From contig NC_084728.1 in NCBI RefSeq assembly GCF_033807575.1, forward strand, positions 8,879,451 to 8,943,450: a DNA stretch of 64,000 nt, read 5' to 3'. Made by a program: the position numbers and the translations under genes. Shown piece by piece: positions 33,530 to 45,262 of the stretch. A model generated the notes under the pieces. The model had not been told where the DNA came from and did not search any database. It saw only the letters and a program-made list of their open reading frames with translations. Source of the stretch: Cydia pomonella (lineage: Eukaryota; Arthropoda; Insecta; Lepidoptera; Tortricidae). Every line of letters starts with the position of its first letter. The stretch's first letter is position 1.

Positions 33530-33880
33530 TTTATTGGGGAAATAACAGATACAGGCCATTTACATTTACATATGGAAGGTGGAGGTAAGGAATGAAATCT
33601 CCATGTACAAAAAAGTGTCATCAAAAAACCTTAAATAGGTGGTGCTACAGTACCTAGCATACTTGAAAAAAAAAAAAACAAATCATAGACAGCGCACTTC
33701 ACTCCGTCAATAACGCCTAGGTTCTTAGCTACTAGCGCTACTCTGGAGAGATTTGGAACTATTATTTATAGCTGACAGCTGGACACTTTTGCAAGAGTTC
33801 TACCATAAGAGATTTCACTCCTTTTAATTACACACTCCATACATTTACAGGCATGATTACAAAATCGTACATATAGCCTA
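33530..33880. repeat. Probable dispersed repeat
   Basis: GGTGGTGCTACAGTACCTAG and CTACTAGCGCTACTCTGGAG look like a repeat I recall from Lepidoptera. No internal structure supports a class. Confidence 0.3.
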
Positions 33881-33884
33881 CAGA

Positions 33885-34369
33885 GAATAGGGTTGTTTCC
33901 AATTTTTAGAAATGCTTGTATTACGTTCTATATTAACTAAAAGTTGCCCTAAAGTTCAACTTTTATACTAAAAACGGCTTTATATATGTTAAATTAACAT
34001 AATATATTTTGACAGATACTTTCGCGCCCAAAACGCTTTTTAAAAATTGTGTGACGTCACAGTTTACGGTTTGACACATAACTACATACACACGTAGAAG
34101 ATACGAACTGTCAACTGACATTAGTCATGTGTTGTTTATCGCCTAACTGTCAACAGTGTCAATCCGAGAGTTGTGACGTCATTAGAATCTTCAATGACGT
34201 TTCGAGTTTGGTCACGTGACGTGTGCCAAAAGATATTTTAAAATCAATATTTACAAAAATATAGTCATTACAGGTCCCCTAAAAGTAGTTTAACATGTTC
34301 TTATAATCCAAAAGAATTTATTGGGATACAATTCTGACCTAAGATTTGTAGATGGAAACGACCCTATTC
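33885..34369. repeat. 485-bp MITE, GAATAGGGTNGTTTCCA ends
   Basis: Left end GAATAGGGTTGTTTCCA, right end TGGAAACGACCCTATTC. The body contains several GTGACGTCA-type words but no coding sequence. Confidence 0.65.
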
Positions 34370-34700
34370 CTACTAGGTGGTCTGGTAAGAGGTATTATTT
34401 GCAGATTTCACTTCCATACTACCAGACCTATTTCATATTAAATCCCCCTTAAGTAAAGTTATTACGCAGTTACTGGTTTTTGCGGCGTTCGACCTTTTTG
34501 CTCCGTTGACGTAAATTGGACAACGGTAGAATAAACATTTTTACTAGGTTTTACTCATTTTTAACTGTTTAAAGTGATTTTATGATAAACTTCGTCTGCG
34601 TCGAATGATGATTGATAAAAATATTAAATTTCGTCTAAATTGGTTTAGCGGTTTAAGGACAGACAGATAGACAGAGTTTCTTTCACACTTATACAGTGAG

Positions 34701-34932
34701 AAAAAACCGGCAAAGTGCGAGTCGGACTTGCCCACCGAGGGTTCCGTACTTTTTAGTATTTGTTGTTATAGCGGTAACAGAAATACATCATCTGTCAAAA
34801 TTTCAACTATCTAACTATCACGGTTCATGAGATACAGCCTGGTGACAGACGGACAGATAGAAAGACAGACGGACAACGGAGTTTTAGTAATAGAGTCCCG
34901 TTTTACCCTTTGGGTATTATGGAACCCTAAAA
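34701..34932. repeat. Dispersed repeat, GTGCGAGTCGGACT family
   Basis: Starts AAAAAACCGGCAAAGTGCGA and ends GGAACCCTAAAAA. The order of words is the same as 46129-46352 and the reverse of 10181-10390. A head fragment lies within the hAT insertion at 36306. Confidence 0.65.
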
Positions 34933-35264
34933 AAACAATTAAAATAATTGAAATTGCATTGACGTTTAATGCTTTAAACAGTTCCATATGACCCTAACGA
35001 ACAAAACAGCAAAATTTACTGTTCCGAAAAGACAGTAAATTATACTGTTTTGAGCAGCTAAAATGTAGTGACTGTTCGTTTATTTTTATCGTTTTTTCAA
35101 TACTTAAAAATGGTCAAACAGTTAATGTTACTGTTTTGCATTTTACTGTTTTTCAAAAATTTGTTGATATTCGAAATTAAACTTTCGTGAGCCATATTCT
35201 AACATATTGATATATCACGTTTAAAATATTTAGCCAAAATAGAGACGGAAACATTGATATATAT

Positions 35265-35490
35265 CTAAGGACGGGCCTTACGGGCACTAAGAATGGTGCT
35301 CAGCTCAGCGGTGTCACTGAAGCAAGTGCAGTGCAGTCTAACGCAACTAGTTGCGATGCGACCAATCGCGCGCGTGATGCGAACTCATCAACCAATCGCG
35401 TTGTGGCGTTAGACAGTAATTGGCTAGAATTTGTGTGTGTAACACCGCTGTACTGGCCCCATTCTTATTATCCGTAAGGCCCGTCCTTAG
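35265..35490. repeat. Palindromic MITE, CTAAGGACGGGCCTTACGG ends
   Basis: Terminal arms CTAAGGACGGGCCTTACGG and CCGTAAGGCCCGTCCTTAG are perfect 19-base inverted repeats. The interior also pairs (CGGTGTCAC with GTAACACCG; CAATCGCG words). Confidence 0.75.
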
Positions 35491-35616
35491 ACATATGTCA
35501 ATGGTCGGGAATATATTAACACGGAATATTCTAAAAAAGTAATCTGTACCTGATTATGACGGAAAGAGCGTACTTACTAATAGCAATAAGTATTTAGCAA
35601 AGTAAGCAACTTACAT

Positions 35617-36248
35617 AGTACATTACGATACAAGTGCGAAAAATAGGAAATTCGAAACGAGTGGCGGTAAATTAAAACACGACCGAAGGGAGTGTTTTAA
35701 ATCGACACGAGTTGCGAATTACCTATTCGCACATGTATCGTACAACGTTTTACAGTACATATGGCCCTTTAAATGTTCGACACAGTAACATAATATGCTA
35801 CTTCTCGCACTAGTGCTATAAAGTAGCCCCATATGTACTGTAATAGTACATTACGATACAAGTGCGAAAAATAGGAAATTCGAAACGAGTGGCGATAAAT
35901 TAAAACACGACCGAAGGGAGTGTTTTAAATCGACACGAGTTGCGAATTACCTATTCGCACATGTATCGTACAACGTTTTACAGTACATATGGCCCTTTAA
36001 ATGTTCGACACAGTAACATAATATGCTACTTCTCGCACTAGTGCTATAAAGTAGCCCCATATGTACTGTAATAGTACATTACGATACAAGTGCGAAAAAT
36101 AGGAAATTCGAAACGAGTGGCGATAAATTAAAACACGACCGAAGGGAGTGTTTTAAATCGACACGAGTTGCGAATTACCTATTCGCACATGTATCGTACA
36201 ACGTTTTACAGTACATATGGCCCTTTAAATGTTCGACACAGTAACGTA
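35617..36248. repeat. Tandem array of 228-bp AB units
   Basis: Units start at 35617, 35845 and 36073 with an exact 228-bp period. Units 1 and 2 differ by one base that I can see (GGCGGTAA against GGCGATAA). Unit 3 is interrupted at 36249 by a hAT-type insertion and finishes at 38769-38829. Each unit holds two hairpin modules. Confidence 0.85.
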
Positions 36249-38768
36249 CAGGGGCGGATTAAGAAGGCGCGGGGCCCTTAGCACAATAAATCGCGGGGCC
36301 CCCTGGTTAAAAAAAAACGGCTAAGTGCGAGTCGGGTTCGCACCCCGAGGATTCAGTACCATCACAACATTTTTACAATGTTTAAATTTTTTTCGACTTG
36401 TGTTGGAACTAGTTTTTATCATGTTAATTATGCAGTGTATTTTTCTTTATTATCACACCAAATTTGAGGTCTGTATTTTATAACCGTAATATGTAGATAT
36501 ACAAAAAAAAAACATAAGTAAGCTCAACCGTTATAAATGATAAATACGAAACGATGATGTAATCCTGTTATCCCTCATTAGGGACATAGGGCTCGCAGAA
36601 GAATTTGCCATTAGTCGCGATCCTAAGAGGCTACTTCTCAACTGATCGCCCAAGTCCAAGCAGGGTCTCCGCTGGCAATCGATTGGCAGTCGACGGTCGG
36701 GGCGGCCTCGTACCTTGAAATGTATATCTCTATTGTCGTTATACCTACTACCTATATGAAAATCGTAATTATTTGGTTTTTGTTCTAATACCGATACTCT
36801 ATACAAAAATCGTGTTCATTAAATCGGTCGTTCAGTGTGCTCTATCGTATGACCCATACCAGGTAGACAGTCGAAATTTACACCAAGTTTCTATTGTAGC
36901 TGTAACAAATAATAAATATAAAATGAAATTGTAGTTTTTTTTAAACGAAACATCTGTATATCGTCTTTTAAAATCGGGATATTTTTCCATATTTATTTAT
37001 TTTCATGAATTCCCGATATTGTATTATTTTTCATTTACATTTAGGCATTTCAAAAGAGCCTTATTATCTTAGTGAGGTTGCGTTATTTTATCAGAGTACC
37101 TTTCCTCACCCCTATAATGGAACAGTAACCAGTGACCAATAATGGGATGGTATAGACAAATCCTGTAAAACAAGTATTTACCGTCAGTTTTTAATCGCTG
37201 GCAACATTTTACCATAAGCAAGAGCTAAAGAGCTGCTTGAGTTTAATTTTTCATTGATATTTGTTTGTTCGAAAATGAATGGCGCCATGCATCCCATGAC
37301 TGAAGCAAAAAACCAATTTTGGGTTAATAATATTGAAACCAATTGCAGTAGCTTTAATTTTAGGATGCTATTTAATTTAATTTAATGTAATTGTATTATG
37401 TGTAAATGTATAATGTATATGGAAACAATTTTCTGGATTAAATTTCATTCATTCATTAAATACATAGAAAACATAAAGGCCAAATTGGACATACAACTTT
37501 TAAAGCGTAAAGCGGTAGAAATTTTACAGGTATCGGTGAAATATCAAAATACTCTAAATTTTCTCTTAAATGTCCCAGATTGGTGCCGTTAACATATATA
37601 CTTTCTTCTTATAAGCTTATAACATATATACTACTACCTTCGGTTTTCATCATCAGATCTGGTCGAAACCTTGAAGGGCCGATCTTAACATAACATTGCA
37701 TTGTAACCGATTTTTCTCTAGTACGCGAAATTTTAACAACAAAATATGTTAAGAAATGGTCAAAAAAATAATTTGCAATATTTGAAAACAACTTACGAAA
37801 ACCGCAATAAATAAAAGCTTGTATAAATAGGTGAAACGTGAAGCGGGTAGGAATGTAGGATGTATCAGGGACGCACGCAGTGGGAACTGGAAACCAATTG
37901 CCAAGTGAGTCAAAAAACGAGCCCAAAAGCTGAGTCTCACCTATTTCGCCGCGTTCCCGTCTTCCCGTGCGAAACTGATAGCAAAGCCAAAGCTGCAAGA
38001 ATAGAAGCGATGCTTTAGTGTGAGCGAGTCTGTAGGCAGAGCTCCGTATAAGGACGGAAGCCTGTAGCGTTCTAGAACAGAGTTTGGAATGGAACTCTGC
38101 TCGCTTGCTGCTCGGCCTTCATTCTCGCTCGAAAGTACGACTCATTGGATCATTTGGTTTTCCGGCCTTGATGGGATGGGATAGGATCCCGGTCCGGATT
38201 TTCGGCTTAACATTCGGCCTACGCGGAGCCCCGCTGTTTTCTTTTTTTAACACTTTGACAATTAGGTTGGTTCGATCACGATCACGGCTTTGCAGCAACT
38301 CCGCATATTTTGGACTCCCAGCCGCCGGCCGGAGGAACGCGCCCTTTGGCCTCCCACTGCCGCAAAGCTGGCCATCATCCTTCCTTGCTTTCCACCAGTT
38401 TGTTTTTTAGCACAACTTCTTTTGTTCGTCTCCGAGCTCTGCTCTTTCCTGCAGCTTACATGCACAAAAGCTTTGAGACACTCTGCACCTTTGGTTTATG
38501 TGAAACTCTGCTCCCGGTCTTGCATGCATAAGCCTTAAAACTCAATGCATTCCTCAACCATCTAAAATCGTCAAAATTGCCACTGACTTACGAAAACATA
38601 CATTGTAAAAAAATTGTGATGGTACAGGATCCTCGGAGCGCGAGTTCGACATGAACTTGGTCGGTTTCGCGTGCCAAAATCGCATGGTCAGGGTCGGTGC
38701 GCGGGGCCCCCCCTAGGCGCGGGGCCCTTAGCATATGCTTTTTCTGCTGTTCGGTTAATCCGCCACTG
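36249..38768. mobile_element. hAT-type non-autonomous DNA transposon, 2,520 bp
   Basis: The ends are CAGGGGCGGATTAA and TTAATCCGCCACTG, inverted with one difference. An exact 8-bp target duplication, GTAACGTA, flanks it (36241-36248 and 38769-38776). CAG/CTG ends and 8-bp duplications are hAT hallmarks. A 19-bp GC-rich direct repeat (AGGCGCGGGGCCCTTAGCA) lies near each end (36265 and 38715). Frames inside (for example 36531-36806 minus, 37609-37998 minus, 38084-38410 plus) are short, overlapping and show no transposase motif, so I consider it non-autonomous. It probably contains older repeats, such as the 36306-36480 stretch. Confidence 0.8.
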
Positions 38769-38829
38769 GTAACGTAATATGCTACTTCTCGCACTAGTGC
38801 TATAAAGTAGCCCCATATGTACTGTAAAA
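38769..38829. repeat. End of third AB unit
   Basis: GTAACGTAATATGCTACTTC to CCATATGTACTGTA completes the unit broken at 36248. Confidence 0.8.
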
Positions 38830-38984
38830 TATATTACGATAGTAAATCACTACCATGGTTCGAGTATAGCAGTTTGTATGTATGTACGTATGTATGGACG
38901 GTGTGAATGAAACGGGAGGGTCCCCTGCCCTCGATACAAACGAGTACAGTCGTGTTGGCAAGTGATTCAATAATTAAGTTTTAA

Positions 38985-39235
38985 AAATACTTTTATTTAT
39001 TTATTTATACTTTATTGCACCTAAAATAATAAGTACAAATGGCGGGCTTAATGCCTAAAGGCATTCTCTAGCAGTCAACCATAGGGCAAGAAGAATAATA
39101 AGAGTATCTTGTATCTTGTATCTTGTATCATATAACGATGAATACTACTCAAACTCTTCAGTAGAGGCTTATTTAGCAATTTCTTGAAAGCTGACTTGCT
39201 CGGGGCTTGTCTTATGTTGAGAGGGAGCGAATTCC
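38985..39235 (-). repeat. Probable LINE 3' region
   Basis: Read in reverse, it ends GCATTAAGCCCGCCATTTGT and then a TTATT-rich tail typical of a LINE end. A related end (CAAATGGTGGATTTAATACC) is at 39365-39460. It also includes a TATCTTG triplicate at 39110-39130. Confidence 0.4.
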
Positions 39236-39479
39236 AGAGACGACTTGCCTGGACAGCAAAGAAGTTAGTCAGGACACCAGTATGATGAGCAGGAACTGCA
39301 AGTTTAAGAATACGGGACGCAGCTCACAGCCTGGGCGAGGGGCGTCAAACAAGAATTTACTATTAAATATTTACTTATATTTATTTATTTATACTATATT
39401 GCAAATAATAAGTACAAATGGTGGATTTAATACCTTAAAGCATTCTCTACCAGTAAAAAAGAGACGTTTGATAGGTTGT

Positions 39480-39740
39480 ACAGGCTCAGAATAATTAACC
39501 GTTAATAATAATTTACATTGACAAGTGTATGGAGATAAATGCCGTAAAATGATATAATAACGTTTTTAGGATTAACATTTTAAAACATATTTATAACCGC
39601 GTTCATTGCGAATTTATTTGTTACCTTTACGCATGACGTTTACAGAGCGATTATTCGATTTTCCATTAATCGCTCATGAAATTTAGACGAAATAATCGGA
39701 TATAATTGAATATTTTGGTTACGGTTACAATCGATTTGCA
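39480..39740. other. Unassigned AT-rich sequence
   Basis: No recognised feature. Confidence 0.35.
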
Positions 39741-39744
39741 TTCC

Positions 39745-40470
39745 CAAACGTCTTCTTCTTCTTCTTCCTGCCCTTATCCCACCTATGTGGGGTCGGGTCT
39801 CCTTGTAAATTAGCGCCAGAGTGGTCGGTTCTGGGTTGTCTGTTCTTCGATGTTCAGGTCGTTTCTAATACCGTTGGACCATCACGTGAATTGTGGCCTG
39901 CCACTTCCTCTAGGGCGTTCAGGAAGGCTTAGCGCAATGTTTACAATATGGTCTTTTCTTCGAGTGTGGCCGTATCATCGTAGACGAGATTCAAGGAGTA
40001 TGTCTTGAATTGGAGCCACCTTGAAAGTTCCGCGAACGTACTCGTTTCTTATCCGGTCTAGTCTTGTGACACCACCAGCCCAGCGTAGCATCTTCATCTC
40101 ATTTGCTCGTGGTCTTTCTTTATGGCCCAGCACTCAGAGCCGTATAGCATGGCAGGTCTGACGGCAGTTTTATACACCTTTCCTTTCGCTTTAATGGGCA
40201 TACGTCTACTGTCACATAGAACCCCAGATAAGCTTCGCTATTTGAGCCATACCGCTTGTGTCCTGTAGGAGATGCCTGCATCGGACGAGATGACAGATCC
40301 TAGGTATTTAAACCTAGTTACCATAGGTATAGAATGTTCTCCGATGCACACGTCATCGTCACCTAACGTCAGGTACTTTATTTCAACTTCTAACCTCTTG
40401 TCGTATGTATGATAAGGACCCTGAGCAAGTATCGAGTCATATTTTTGCATTTTTTTCGAGAACTATTTTT
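39745..40470 (-). pseudogene. LINE reverse-transcriptase C-terminal pseudogene
   Basis: On the minus strand the translated pieces include TRFKYLGSVISSDAG (within the open frame 40238-40450), then AVRPAMLYGSECWAIKKDHE, MLRWAGGVTRLDRIRNEYV and FKVAPIQDILLESRLR. These are typical of the region after the catalytic core in insect non-LTR reverse transcriptases. Several in-frame stops and small deletions separate them. The copy ends at a (CTT)n/(GAA)n tail near 39750. It has no active-site segment and is clearly dead. A short relative of its end is at 26918-27000. Confidence 0.8.
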
Positions 40471-40709
40471 CCTCTCTATACAGGACAACCGAGGTTTGAA
40501 ACCAAGAATTTTAACCGCCACACGCACATATGAAAAGTTACTGGTTGTTGTTTAGTGCGGCAAACGTTTTGTACTCGACTGTACAAGCGAAAATGTACGA
40601 TTAACGAGCTTGCAACGCCGGACAGCCGAAAAAGAATTAAAAATCTTTGAATAATCCAATAATACTTAAGGTTCCGTATGTTAAGGTATAAAACTATATA
40701 TTTATATTA

Positions 40710-40855
40710 TCGCGAAGCGTCTGGTTGACGTAACTGGTGACCGAAGAGCTGGCTTCCTCGCACAACGTATCAGTATTGCGAGGAAATGCCGCAAGCATCC
40801 TTGGTACAATGCCTCTAGGGCCTATTTTAAATTTAAGCTAGTTGCTAATTCAGTT
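40710..40855 (+). pseudogene. LINE ORF 3'-terminal remnant
   Basis: GCGTCTGGTTGACGTAACTG, then CTTCCTCGCACAACGTATCA and CCTCTAGGGCCTATTTTAAA match the tail family at 1873 and 49313. The frame is broken by a small deletion. Confidence 0.6.
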
Positions 40856-41073
40856 TATTAGTATATGCACAGTTACTTTAATACCTATAAACTGTAATAC
40901 ACCACGGGCTCGAGCAACATGACAGATTTTATCCACGAATTCAAAACAAAACAAGGTTATAAGGAATAAAACATGCTTTTGGTCAAATTCGGCAAATAAA
41001 AAAAAAATAGTGGCAGCAACGCAGCCACAAATGCGTTACTCAAAACACAAATTTTCACAAGAATTATCATTTT

Positions 41074-41309
41074 TAACCGACTTCAAAAAAGGAGGAGGTT
41101 TTTTTGTATGTATGTTACTCGATATCTCCGAGAATCGTGAACCGATTTTCAAAATATTTTTTTTTTAATCGAACGGGTATAACCCCGAGATGGTCCCGTT
41201 GACACCAAGTCGGGGTCTGATGATGGGATCTTGGAGAAATCGAGGGAACTCTTCAAATGTTATAGGTACATGTATGGCGCATCAGGTAATTTTTATTTGT
41301 TGTCGGTTT
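41074..41309. repeat. Dispersed repeat with AACCGAC ends
   Basis: Starts TAACCGACTTCAAAAAAGGA and ends GTTGTCGGTT. I recall this family from Lepidoptera. The short inverted ends suggest a MITE. Confidence 0.5.
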
Positions 41310-41454
41310 TATTTTTTGTTAAAAAGTTTTTTTCTAAAACAAGACCGAATTCAGAAAACAATGTAATGTTATTTAAGTCTCTAAATACGGTAAGAATACA
41401 CTAATAAAATTAAAATCTGTCTGGTTATTCGAGCCTATGGTGTATATCTAGAAT

Positions 41455-41585
41455 ATCTAAATAGATAGATAGAATACTCTTTATGGGCACACCTCAGTAA
41501 ACAATACAGCTTAAAGAAAAACAAATGATTAGTGATAAAGTCGTCTGACTTTATCACTAATCATTTGTTTTTAGGCGGTCGTATC
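41455..41585. repeat. LINE-like fragment carrying an inverted duplication
   Basis: GATAGAATACTCTTTATGGG to AAACAAATGATTAGTGATAA matches, in reverse, 58438-58545. Within it AACAAATGATTAGTGATAAA and its complement sit back to back at 41516-41572: 26-base arms around a 4-base loop. Confidence 0.6.
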
Positions 41586-41929
41586 GCTAAGGAATATTTG
41601 AAACATATTATTTATGTAAATAAATAATATGTTAAAAATTACAATTTAATAGTTATTTAAAAGAGGAAAAAGCCAATATTATCTTTAAAAGTACAACTTA
41701 TCAGGATAGTGCTCAAGGATATGGGTTACTAAAGGAGCCCTAGGGACCCTAAAATAAAGCCTTTACCTTTACCCGCCCGAATCAATGCCAGTAAAAAGTC
41801 AATGCCGCCATGTTGGCTGTCACTTTCTCCGCACGCGCGGTTTTACCTTACTGGAGATTTTTAGACCAAAAAGTAACGCTGTGCAATTTGGGGTAAAAAA
41901 TATTAAAGTATACATTTTAAGCTAGTTAT

Positions 41930-42035
41930 AAAAGGTGTTTATTTAGTCACCTAGGTCATATTGAGCAACTTTTACTATGGGACCAATCCCGAAATCACGA
42001 AAAAAATTTACTCTCCCATAGAATGATACAGCCAA
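41930..42035. repeat. Decayed fragment of the 32.6-kb foldback family
   Basis: GGTGTTTATTTAGTCACC, then AGGTCATATTGAGCAACTTT, GGGACCAATCCCGAAATC and ACAGCCAACT match parts of 32605-33527 with internal deletions. Confidence 0.6.
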
Positions 42036-42039
42036 CTAA

Positions 42040-42715
42040 ATAAGCAACCTGTAGTTAACACCACTGTATATATCCATAATATATCTTACTGTTATTATAA
42101 ATATACAAAAGAAAAAGTGCCAAGTCCACCGATGACCGAGGCCGGAATAGAACCGCCGCGCCGTCTCCAGGTGCCTTAAGAGGCTGTCAATACCTAAAGC
42201 GCGCACACTGTCTATTTGTATCGGAGTAAATGAGATAGCATTGTCGCATGTTACTGGGTCTGGGCCAGGGAATAAAAAGAAAATTATTTAAATAAAAAAA
42301 AGTAGATTATTAGTGTAATATTTTACTCGTTAGCGGTTTAGATATAAATGTTTTGAAATTGTGATTTTAATTGCAGACCCATAAGTCAAAACAATAAAGA
42401 CATAGAACCGTTTAATTGTGATTTTAAGTCCAATCTTTGCAATTATTTTCTATCGAGCCGATTTCGTTCAATCATGTATCGAGTACAACCACGGTCTTTG
42501 AAATATAATTAATATGAACATATATTTTTCTTACTTGACTAAAACAAATAGTCTTTCTTAAAAAAACTGTTAAAGTAACATCAATTTCAAGGACATTGGG
42601 TGTTGACAGCCCCTTAACTTGTTGTAGCTATTCTACCGTCTAATATAAATACCTATTAAATCAAACACCAACAAAATTAGCTCAGTCTATTAACCCCAGT
42701 AGCACGAATTTAATC
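42040..42715. other. Unassigned sequence
   Basis: No recognised gene or repeat. Confidence 0.35.
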
Positions 42716-42722
42716 TTTTTTT

Positions 42723-43095
42723 TTAATAAAGCAATTAGCAAAATTTCGCCGAAGAAAAAAGAAACCGCCACGGTCTGCAGCGCGGGCGCATGCGTTGCGT
42801 TGCGCTGCACGTGTCCACTGACTCACGGGAAATAGTTATGCGTTTTTATGACATTACGAATAAGAAGGGTTTAACGCGCGCTGTGCGGTTTAAGAGGAAT
42901 TTCCTCCCACGAACGCTTCGGCTGTGGAATGAGCTTCCTGCCGAGGTTTTCCCGAGGGTCTACAGTATGGGGTTCTTCAAAAAAGGAGTGTACAGGTTTT
43001 TAAAGTGCCTCTGGTGTTGCAGGCGTCCATAGGCTACGGTGACTGCTTACCATCAGGCGGGCCGTATGCTTGTTTGCCACCGACGGGGCATTTAA
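42723..43095 (+). pseudogene. LINE C-terminal coding end and 3' UTR
   Basis: The frame at 42790-43032 encodes RAVRFKRNFLPRTLRLWNEL followed by PAEVFPRVYSMGFFKKGVYR, the usual end of a jockey/CR1-like LINE polyprotein. A short 3' untranslated region follows with CATCAGGCGGGCCGTATGCT and TGTTTGCCACCGACG. It is 5'-truncated and lacks all enzyme domains. The coding tail and the 3' UTR here link family L (11331, 43514, 50898, 60951) to a real LINE. Confidence 0.75.
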
Positions 43096-43513
43096 AATTG
43101 TAGTGTTTATATTGAATTTTTAAACGTTTTAATCTAGGGCTGATGCCATGAAAAAATCACGCAGAAACTAGATTTAATTTGCGAAGGCAGACTCAGAGTT
43201 AAACGGTTAAATCACGAAAACATGTGTAATTTTCATTTATTTTCAATTATATATCGTTACCCTGCATATAATAGATACCAGTATAATTTTAGTATAAAAT
43301 AGCTTGTGGTATACGCGAGGGATTTGCATAACAAATTTTTAAACAGAAATATACTTTCAGAGTTATTGAAACGTATAGTTATTAAGATGTTAAGACCTAA
43401 CTAGGCTCCTACCCAACATCCTAAAACTTAGTTCCTAGTATAGTCAGATAACTCTTACTAGGCTTATTTTTAAGATTCTGAATTAAGTAAAAAAAGGTAA
43501 ATTTTTAATAATT

Positions 43514-43878
43514 GGACCCGGGTATGTCCTTAAACTACGTCCAAAAGAGAGGTATGGGCAATGTGAATGTCATCTCGCCTTGTGTGGTAGGGCACAGCAC
43601 AGCAGATGTCATTCCAGATCTAGAGCAGAGCCCAACTGGGGAAGTACTTCCACCTTACAGAAAACCGCAGCCAAATAACACTTGACCCTACTCATAGTGT
43701 TGTGTTCCTGCCGGTGAGTAAGGTTGCCAGAGCTCAACGAGAGGGGTGGGGTTAGGGTCGGCAACGCGCATGTAACTCCTCTGGAGTTGCAGGTGTACAT
43801 AGGCTACGGAGACTGCTTACCATCAGGCAGGCCGTATGCTTGTTTGCCACCGACGTAGTATAAAAAATAATAATAATA
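43514..43878 (+). mobile_element. LINE 3'-terminal region (family L)
   Basis: A copy of the same region as 11331-11693 in the opposite orientation. It starts GACCCGGGTATGTCC and ends TTGTTTGCCACCGACGTAGT with an ATAATAATAAT tail. Non-coding. Confidence 0.65.
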
Positions 43879-44116
43879 ATAGGCCTTTTCATGTGTGTCA
43901 GGTGTTTTAAGCAGCATCTTGGTGACGACACTTGCGTTCGTGGCTATAAAGTCTGGGTAATGAAAAAAAGCAAAACTTCTTTATATGGCAACAATTGTTC
44001 ATATAAAGCAAACTGTCACTTTATACAAGTAGTTGTCATTGCTATGGATTTAATGTTACTAGGTTGCGCTATGCGATTTTTTCATATTTGCCGCTTTTTT
44101 CTAGTCTTTACTTTCA

Positions 44117-44198
44117 TTACACAAGCCTTATTGAGCTTACTGTGGGACTTAGTCAATTTGTGTAATACTGTCCTATAATATTTATTTATTATTTATTA
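44117..44198 (+). mobile_element. SINE family A, 3' end only
   Basis: ACACAAGCCTTATTGAGCTT to the TATTTATTTATTATTT tail; the head and most of the body are missing, consistent with 5' truncation. Confidence 0.75.
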
Positions 44199-44446
44199 GC
44201 CAGACTCTATAGCCCTATGCTTGGATTAACCATCATGAATAGCACGATGCCACACGGGTCGATCTTCGGCCATTTTCTGGTTGATTTTTTTTTGCAGTTT
44301 TGGTAATTATTTGCAATTAGGTAATGAGTTTTTGGCTAAATTCGAAATATAAATGTGTCGAAATTTACGTTTTGATTTTCGATCATGAATTTAAAAAAAA
44401 TCGAAAATCTAAAAATTCTCCTATATGGCTACCACCAGTTCAGCAC

Positions 44447-44560
44447 TGACATAAACGCTACCGAGAACGTAACTTACTTTCTATGCATCTCGCTCGTACT
44501 CGCATATAAGTGCGAGCGAGATGTATAGAAAGTAATTTACGTTCGCGATAGCGTATGTCA
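44447..44560. repeat. Palindromic MITE, TGACATAAACGCTA type
   Basis: The arms TTTCTATGCATCTCGCTCG and CGAGCGAGATGTATAGAAA, plus outer AACGCTACCGAGAACGTAA with its approximate complement, make a hairpin over almost all of its 114 bp. Confidence 0.7.
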
Positions 44561-44877
44561 GTTTTGACACTGTCAGTGACTTGGTAAGGGGTACTTATAC
44601 CCGTTATACTATTTTCGTTCGTCTTAAATCAATGGACACGCGTCCGACCGGTAAAAACAGACAGTTCTGATACGAAACAACGGTACCAGGTTATACAACG
44701 AAAGGTCGCGATAAGCCAGAGCGTTTTTACATACACGTAACTTGCAGCAATGTAATTTGTCTAAATAAGCATTTCTACAGTACGTATGGTGCTACTTTTC
44801 CGCCCTAGTGCGGTAACTAGCACTATACGTGCGTATATCGAAAATTTAAAGGTCCATGTGTACTGTAAAACAGTGTA

Positions 44878-45012
44878 CAGTCGCCATCAGTTATTCCAGA
44901 GCGGCCGAGGCGCTCAAAAATATCTGAACACGCACTCTAATGCCTTGACAATAGAGACGTGTTCAGATATTTGTGAGCGCCCAGGCTGCTCCGATATATC
45001 TGATGGCGACTG
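44878..45012. repeat. Tc1/mariner-type MITE with CAGTCGCCATCAG ends
   Basis: 135 bp, flanked by TA on both sides (44876-44877 and 45013-45014). The arms of about 55 bases share CAGTCGCCATCAG, GCGCTCA and AATATCTGAACACG. Inserted into an AB unit. Confidence 0.75.
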
Positions 45013-45044
45013 TACAATACACGTGCGAAAAGGTAATTCCCAGA

Positions 45045-45262
45045 TTTAATGTATTTTTAACCATAGAAACTATACGTTGTATTGTAGTAATTATTTATTT
45101 GAAGATTATTATAATGTAATGTTTACCCAGGTATTGGCTGTTGCATTTATAAAAGTTTTTATATATTTTTCATGTCACTATATGATGTTATTATAAATAT
45201 TGTGTTGACTTGTAAAAGAGCCCTTGAGACCTACTTGCAGAATACATTTTTGAATTTCGGAT
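45045..45262 (+). repeat. LINE-like 3' end inserted in an AB unit
   Basis: GTTGACTTGTAAAAGAGCCC, then TACTTGCAGAATACATTTTT and TGAATTTCGG resemble a polyadenylated LINE end that I recall from moths. It splits module B. Confidence 0.4.

Noticed and set aside
35617..36248. CRISPR-like regularly spaced repeats
   Set aside because: The units are contiguous 228-bp tandem copies without unique spacers, and the context is an animal genome.
36531..36806. 91-codon minus-strand frame as a hAT transposase remnant
   Set aside because: No dimerisation-domain motif or DDE residues are visible, and the composition does not suggest coding.
38084..38538. Several overlapping frames of 67-108 codons as host genes inside the hAT element
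   Set aside because: They overlap on both strands in a locally GC-rich patch, where long frames occur by chance, and share no motif.
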